Below, piece by piece: positions 7,151-10,248 of a DNA stretch of 10,248 nucleotides (positions are counted from its first letter, which is position 1; each line of letters opens with the position of its first letter). Both the position numbers and the translations under genes were made by a program. The notes beneath the pieces were generated by a model. The model ran no database searches. It was not told the origin of the DNA and saw nothing but the letters and a program-made list of their open reading frames with translations. This DNA comes from Chrysochromulina tobinii (Eukaryota > Haptophyta > Prymnesiales > Chrysochromulinaceae). The stretch spans positions 1-10,248 of the forward strand of contig JWZX01000590.1 of the NCBI GenBank assembly GCA_001275005.1. The letters run 5' to 3'.

Positions 7151-7545
7151 GAAGTGCGGTGTGAAGATAGAAAAGTTTTTCTTTTGTCTCACCGGACCGT
7201 ACCTACAGTAACGAACGGTGAAGTTCTGAAGATAGACTTGACTCTAAAACGGTTTGGAGGATCAATATTTAGTTCACTGTTCAGGAAAACACATGCTGCG
7301 CGTTCTCGCGTGGATGACTTATGCGCGGGGCTGGCCCAGGTGGAGCCACCAGGATGCTCACGGCATGGCTCACGACTTTCGGTAGGGGTCTACATCATGA
7401 TTCATGTACCTGCTGTGGGGCCAACAACGCCTACAGCACACAGCTGTGGCTGCGAGGCATGCTGCTGCACCAGAAAGGCAATCGCCGCTTGCTTGATTTG
7501 GGCACAATGGCTTGGTCCACGATGCTCGCGAGGCGGGCAGGCGGC
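7151..7545 (-). other. 3' flank of the right LRR gene and upstream flank of the CRAL-TRIO gene
   Basis: The part from about 7320 to 7545 is the 3' UTR-like flank homologous to 1263-1520 in inverted orientation. The stretch 7151-7320 is AT-richer and shows no gene. The right copy lacks short pieces present in the left flank (for example around 1318-1335). Confidence 0.5.
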
Positions 7546-9377
7546 TCAATCGACATCAACCGCCTGTGCGAGTCGCATGATAGCGCTTGGTGGCACTCCT
7601 GCAGACCTGTGGGGAGAAGGGGGCGGGCGCCGTGATGAGGGCTTGCACGCAGGGCGCCGTGATGAGCGCTGGGTCGCACTCCGGCAGACCTGAGAATGCT
7701 GTCATCGAAGCCGGCGGGCAGCTCGATCGACGTCAACGAGGAGCAGTTCTGGAAGGCGCCCTCACCGAGGCTCGTGAGGCCAGCGGGCAGCGTGATCGAC
7801 GTCAACGAGGAGCAGCCAAAGAAGGTGAAGAAACCAAGGCTTGTGAGGCCGGTGGGCAGCTTGATCGACGTCAACGAGGAGCAGCCAGCGAAGGCGCTCT
7901 TACCGAGGCTGGTGAGGCCGGCGGGCAGCGCAATCGACGTCATCGAGGAGCAGTTCTGGAAGGCGTGATCACCGATGCTCGTGAGGCCGGCGGGCAGCGT
8001 GATCGACGTCATCGAGGAGCAGCCAGCGAAGGCGAACACACCGAGGCTCGTGAGGCCGGCGGGCAGCTCAATCGACATCAACGAGGAGCAGCCAGCGAAG
8101 GCGCGCACACCGAGGCTCGTGAGGCCGGCGGGCAGCGCGATCGACGTCATCGAGGAGCAGTTAAAGAAGGCGCCCTCACCGAGGCTCGTGAGGCCTGCGG
8201 GCAGCGCGATCGACGTCATCGAGGAGCATTTAAAGAAGGCGCCCTCACCGAGGCTCGTGAGGCCGGCGGGCAGCGTGATCGACATCATCGAGGAGCAGCC
8301 AGCGAAGGTGTACGCACCGAGGCTCGTGAGGCCGGCGGGCAGTGCGATCGACATCATGGACCTGTCCCCACAGAACGCGCACGGCGGCACGCGCGCCTCG
8401 CCGTCGCGCAGCGCGCACGCGGCGAGCAGCACCTCCATCGGCGCCTCGCCCTCGCCGCGAATGCACGCGCGCACCCCCGCCATCGGGTACGAGTCTTCAC
8501 CCGAAGACGCCACGCGCCTCAGCGCGGCCACGTCCACCTCGAAGCCGCCCAGCCCCGTCACCTTTGCCAGGTTGGGCAGCCAGTGCGACGCGTCGGCCGC
8601 GTCGGCGATGAGGCGACCGGCGGCGCGGCTGTCCGAGAGGTCGAGCTCGGTCACCTCGACGAGGTTGCTCGAAAGCGGCAGGCCGACCCGTGCGCATAGC
8701 CGCGCGCACAGAACGCGCCGCGCCCGCGCGCGCCATGCGAGGCTCACGCCCTTGAGCGCGCGCAGCGTCAGCACGTCGGCGTCCGCAAGGGCGTCCTCGA
8801 GGGCGTCCTCGTTGACGAGCTGTGTCGAGAGCCAGCACATGGGCGCTGGCGGTGTGGGTGCATCGGCCGCTCCCGGAGCCGTGGCGTCGTGCTGAGCGTC
8901 TTGCGTGTAGAGCGGCTCCTCCGTCGCCGCCTCCCGCTCAGCCTCAGTGGGGAAGTCGCTCACGACGCCCAGCAGCCGCCCGAGTTCCGGGCCACTCTTG
9001 CCGGCGAGGTGGCCGGTGCACAGGGTGCGTGAGAGGAGGCGGCGCAGCTCGACGTCCACGTCGAGAAAGTGCGCGCCGTGCAAAAGCTGCGCGAGCTGTG
9101 CGAGCGAGCACCCCTCCAGCGCCCCGCCCTCCTCCGCGCCGCCCTCGGCGACGCGCGAGAGCGTGCGGAGCGCAGCCGCAGGCACCGGCGTGGCGAACGC
9201 CCCCTCGGCGCCGCCCGTGTCGCTCACCCAGTTGGCGAGCGCGGCCGATCGCGCCGCGGCCAAACGGGACCACGCGACCTCCTCGCCCTCGGCGCTTTGC
9301 ACCCTCACATCGTCGCCGTCGCCGCCGACGACGATGTCCTCACCACCGTCGACGACACCGTCCCGATGACGCTTCAT
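7546..9377 (-). CDS. Skp1-like / F-box-like / BspA-type LRR fusion protein, two exons
   Basis: Exon 1 is 9377-7690 and exon 2 is 7606-7546, joined within the AG|G codon to give 582 aa. The first in-frame ATG is at 9377 (gaaaATGaag). Residues about 24-157 resemble a whole Skp1: DDVRVQSAEGEEVAW, then CSLAQLAQLLHGAHFLDV, then LLSRTLCTGHLAGKSGPELG and VVSDFPTEAERE, the last two like the Skp1 helices that bind F-box proteins. Residues about 186-226 (LVNEDALEDALADADVL...VSLAWRARARRVL) resemble an F-box. Residues 340-546 are nine BspA-type LRRs of 23 aa. Skp1 and F-box proteins are SCF ubiquitin-ligase subunits, so the inferred role is a one-chain adaptor and substrate receptor. The spliced end SILRSAGVPPSAI matches the left paralogue, which supports the intron. 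The Skp1 call is fairly strong; the F-box call is moderate. Confidence 0.8.
7607..7689 (-). other. 83-nt intron of the right LRR gene, absent from the left paralogue
   Basis: The sense donor is CTCAG|GTCTGCCGG and the acceptor TTCTCCCCACAG|GTCTGCAGG. The first 25 bases of the intron (7689-7665) copy the first 25 bases of exon 2 (7606-7582) with 3 mismatches. The interior has two copies of CTCATCACGGCGCCC. At the same place the left gene has the uninterrupted CTGAGGTCTGCAGGAGT (about 1198-1214). Retaining the intron shifts frame but meets no stop until 7431, giving a longer tail. Confidence 0.8.
7740..8360 (-). repeat. Nine tandem 69-bp LRR-coding units
   Basis: Nine exact 69-bp units encode 23-aa BspA-type LRRs. 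They match left units 6-13, plus one extra copy of the EGAFF unit, which occurs once on the left and twice here. Because 69 is divisible by 3, long antisense frames exist across this stretch; they are not genes. Confidence 0.9.
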
Positions 9378-9780
9378 TTTCTTCGTCACACATTTCACAC
9401 GCGCATTCACACACGGACGACCTTGGTGCCAATGCGGGGGACTTTCACATCGTCCGCGGCGTGGTGCGATACTATTCGCTTCATCGGGCTCGCGAGCTTT
9501 TCAGGAATCGTTTCTTAAACACGACGATGACGCGAGCTCCGCAACCCCCGTAGACAACCCCCGAATGCAGCTGTCCACGCAATCACGTTACAAGTGCCCG
9601 ACCGAATGAATGTGATCACATTGATCTCTTTGGATTCTGTCAGTTCGATCGGAGATGATGGGATTTATTTTTTCCTAGGACAGACCCCGCCTGCGCCTCG
9701 TCATTGGACAAACCAGAACCAGCTTTTACCTACCGGCCACGGCTTTAAACTACGCTCTACGGTTTAATCACGTTATTAAT
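9378..9780 (-). promoter_or_regulatory. Upstream region of the Skp1/F-box/LRR gene
   Basis: The frame is open upstream of the ATG for 11 codons (9410), but only from a GTG. A CCAAT element on the - strand (9703-9707) lies about 325 bp upstream. The section 9600-9780 is AT-richer than its surroundings (TTTATTTTTTCC around 9664-9675), as promoters in GC-rich genomes can be. No TATA box is clear. The assignment rests on position only. Confidence 0.25.
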
Positions 9781-9997
9781 GCATTCTCAGATGGCATGGC
9801 GCATGCATTCGGCGGTCGGGCAGGATGCCTGCGCGACAAAGCATGCTGTGCACATACGAGGCTACCTCCTTGAACTCTGGGCCATCACACGCATGGGTCA
9901 CTTCCGTGAGCGCCGGAAATGACGCGGACAGACCGATGGTACCCCGATACGGATCATGCACACTATCCCGCAATGCAGCATCACACACATTCCGCAT
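9776..9997 (-). CDS. Doubtful small ORF or gene fragment
   Basis: From an ATG at 9997 a 73-codon frame runs to the TAA at 9776-9778 (begins MRNVCDAALRDSVHDPYRG). The frame is open further upstream to a stop at 10166-10168 but without another ATG. Its composition (mixed residues, few low-complexity runs) is more protein-like than most shadows here, and it could be the last exon of a gene or a decayed copy. I do not recognise it. An overlapping + strand frame (9825-10160) is equally open, so either or both may be chance. Confidence 0.2.
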   Translation of the reverse strand: MRNVCDAALRDSVHDPYRGTIGLSASFPALTEVTHACDGPEFKEVASYVHSMLCRAGILPDRRMHAPCHLRMH

Positions 9998-10248
9998 AGT
10001 TGGCGGCGCGCCCTTGGCGCCAAGCAAGGCCGCCAGAGTGAATATCCCAGTCGGCCAAAGCGCCTGGTGCACCGGCACCAGGCGGAGCCGAATGCCCGCG
10101 CGCCACGCGGCCTCCACGGACAGACGCGCAGACGCGCACAGGCGCGCTATGTGGCACTGAGAATGTTAACACGACACCACTGCCCGCGACTACATCGTAC
10201 ATGTGCTTCGGCACTGGTAGGGAAGTCGGTGCGCGTTCGCCTCCCGTT
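9998..10248. other. Unassigned right-edge sequence
   Basis: I see no recognisable gene or motif beyond overlapping short frames on both strands. A small GC-rich inverted pair, CTGGTGCACCGGCACCAG (10064-10081), is a near-perfect palindrome. Confidence 0.4.

Noticed and set aside
6739-7152. Open frames over the 65-bp minisatellite (SVESTHKVPTSHYHTK)
   Set aside because: The frames are created by repetition of a non-coding unit and show no domain or sensible start context.
7587-8895. Long + strand frames across the right LRR gene (AGGQRDRRHRGA and VRPAGSxIDVIEEQ repeats)
   Set aside because: They are antisense to the LRR array. The 69-bp period is divisible by 3, which keeps all frames open. 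The same happens antisense to the left array (284-1526).
8822-9553. Large + strand frame opposite the Skp1-like region
   Set aside because: It is Arg/Pro/Ala low-complexity sequence typical of the antisense of GC-rich coding DNA; the - strand reading has recognisable domains.

Overview
The window looks like nuclear DNA of a GC-rich eukaryotic microalga. The evidence is spliced genes with canonical GT-AG introns (donors GTGCGT, GTACAT, GTGAGT, GTACAG, GTGTGC), a multi-exon membrane-anchored prolyl 4-hydroxylase, a Sec14-like CRAL-TRIO protein, and BspA-type leucine-rich-repeat (LRR) proteins of the kind expanded in several marine algae. A haptophyte or a similar phytoplankton lineage fits best. 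This is inference from gene style, not a database match.

Layout. (1) 1-1262, + strand: the 3' part of a BspA-type LRR gene that enters from the left edge and carries a 2-nt frameshift near 349. Its conserved 3' flank runs to about 1520. (2) 2033-4678, + strand: a five-exon prolyl 4-hydroxylase gene (533 aa). Its introns are packed with short tandem repeats. (3) 5448-6769, - strand, convergent with it: a two-exon CRAL-TRIO/Sec14 gene (340 aa). (4) 6797-7150: a minisatellite of about 65 bp upstream of that gene. (5) 7546-9377, - strand: an intact two-exon paralogue of the left gene (582 aa). It reads as a fusion of a Skp1-like region, an F-box-like segment and a BspA-type LRR array. (6) 9378-10248: upstream flank with one doubtful small ORF. 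The two LRR genes form an inverted duplication enclosing the two unrelated genes. There is no sign that the genes share a pathway.

The most unusual signal is in the non-coding DNA. Short arrays of a roughly 10-bp unit (core TGATGACC or TGATTACC) occur in the introns of both unrelated genes, always in the sense orientation of the host gene, although the genes lie on opposite strands. At several sites the array sits between two near-identical copies of the adjacent exon edge or splice site: P4H introns 2 and 3, the CRAL-TRIO intron and the P4H stop-codon region. Introns 1 and 4 of P4H have arrays between duplicated intronic sequence. Separately, the right LRR paralogue has an 83-nt intron, absent from the left paralogue, whose two ends are direct copies of the same exon sequence beginning at an AG|GT. 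Together these suggest that duplication of exon edges is creating or remodelling introns here.
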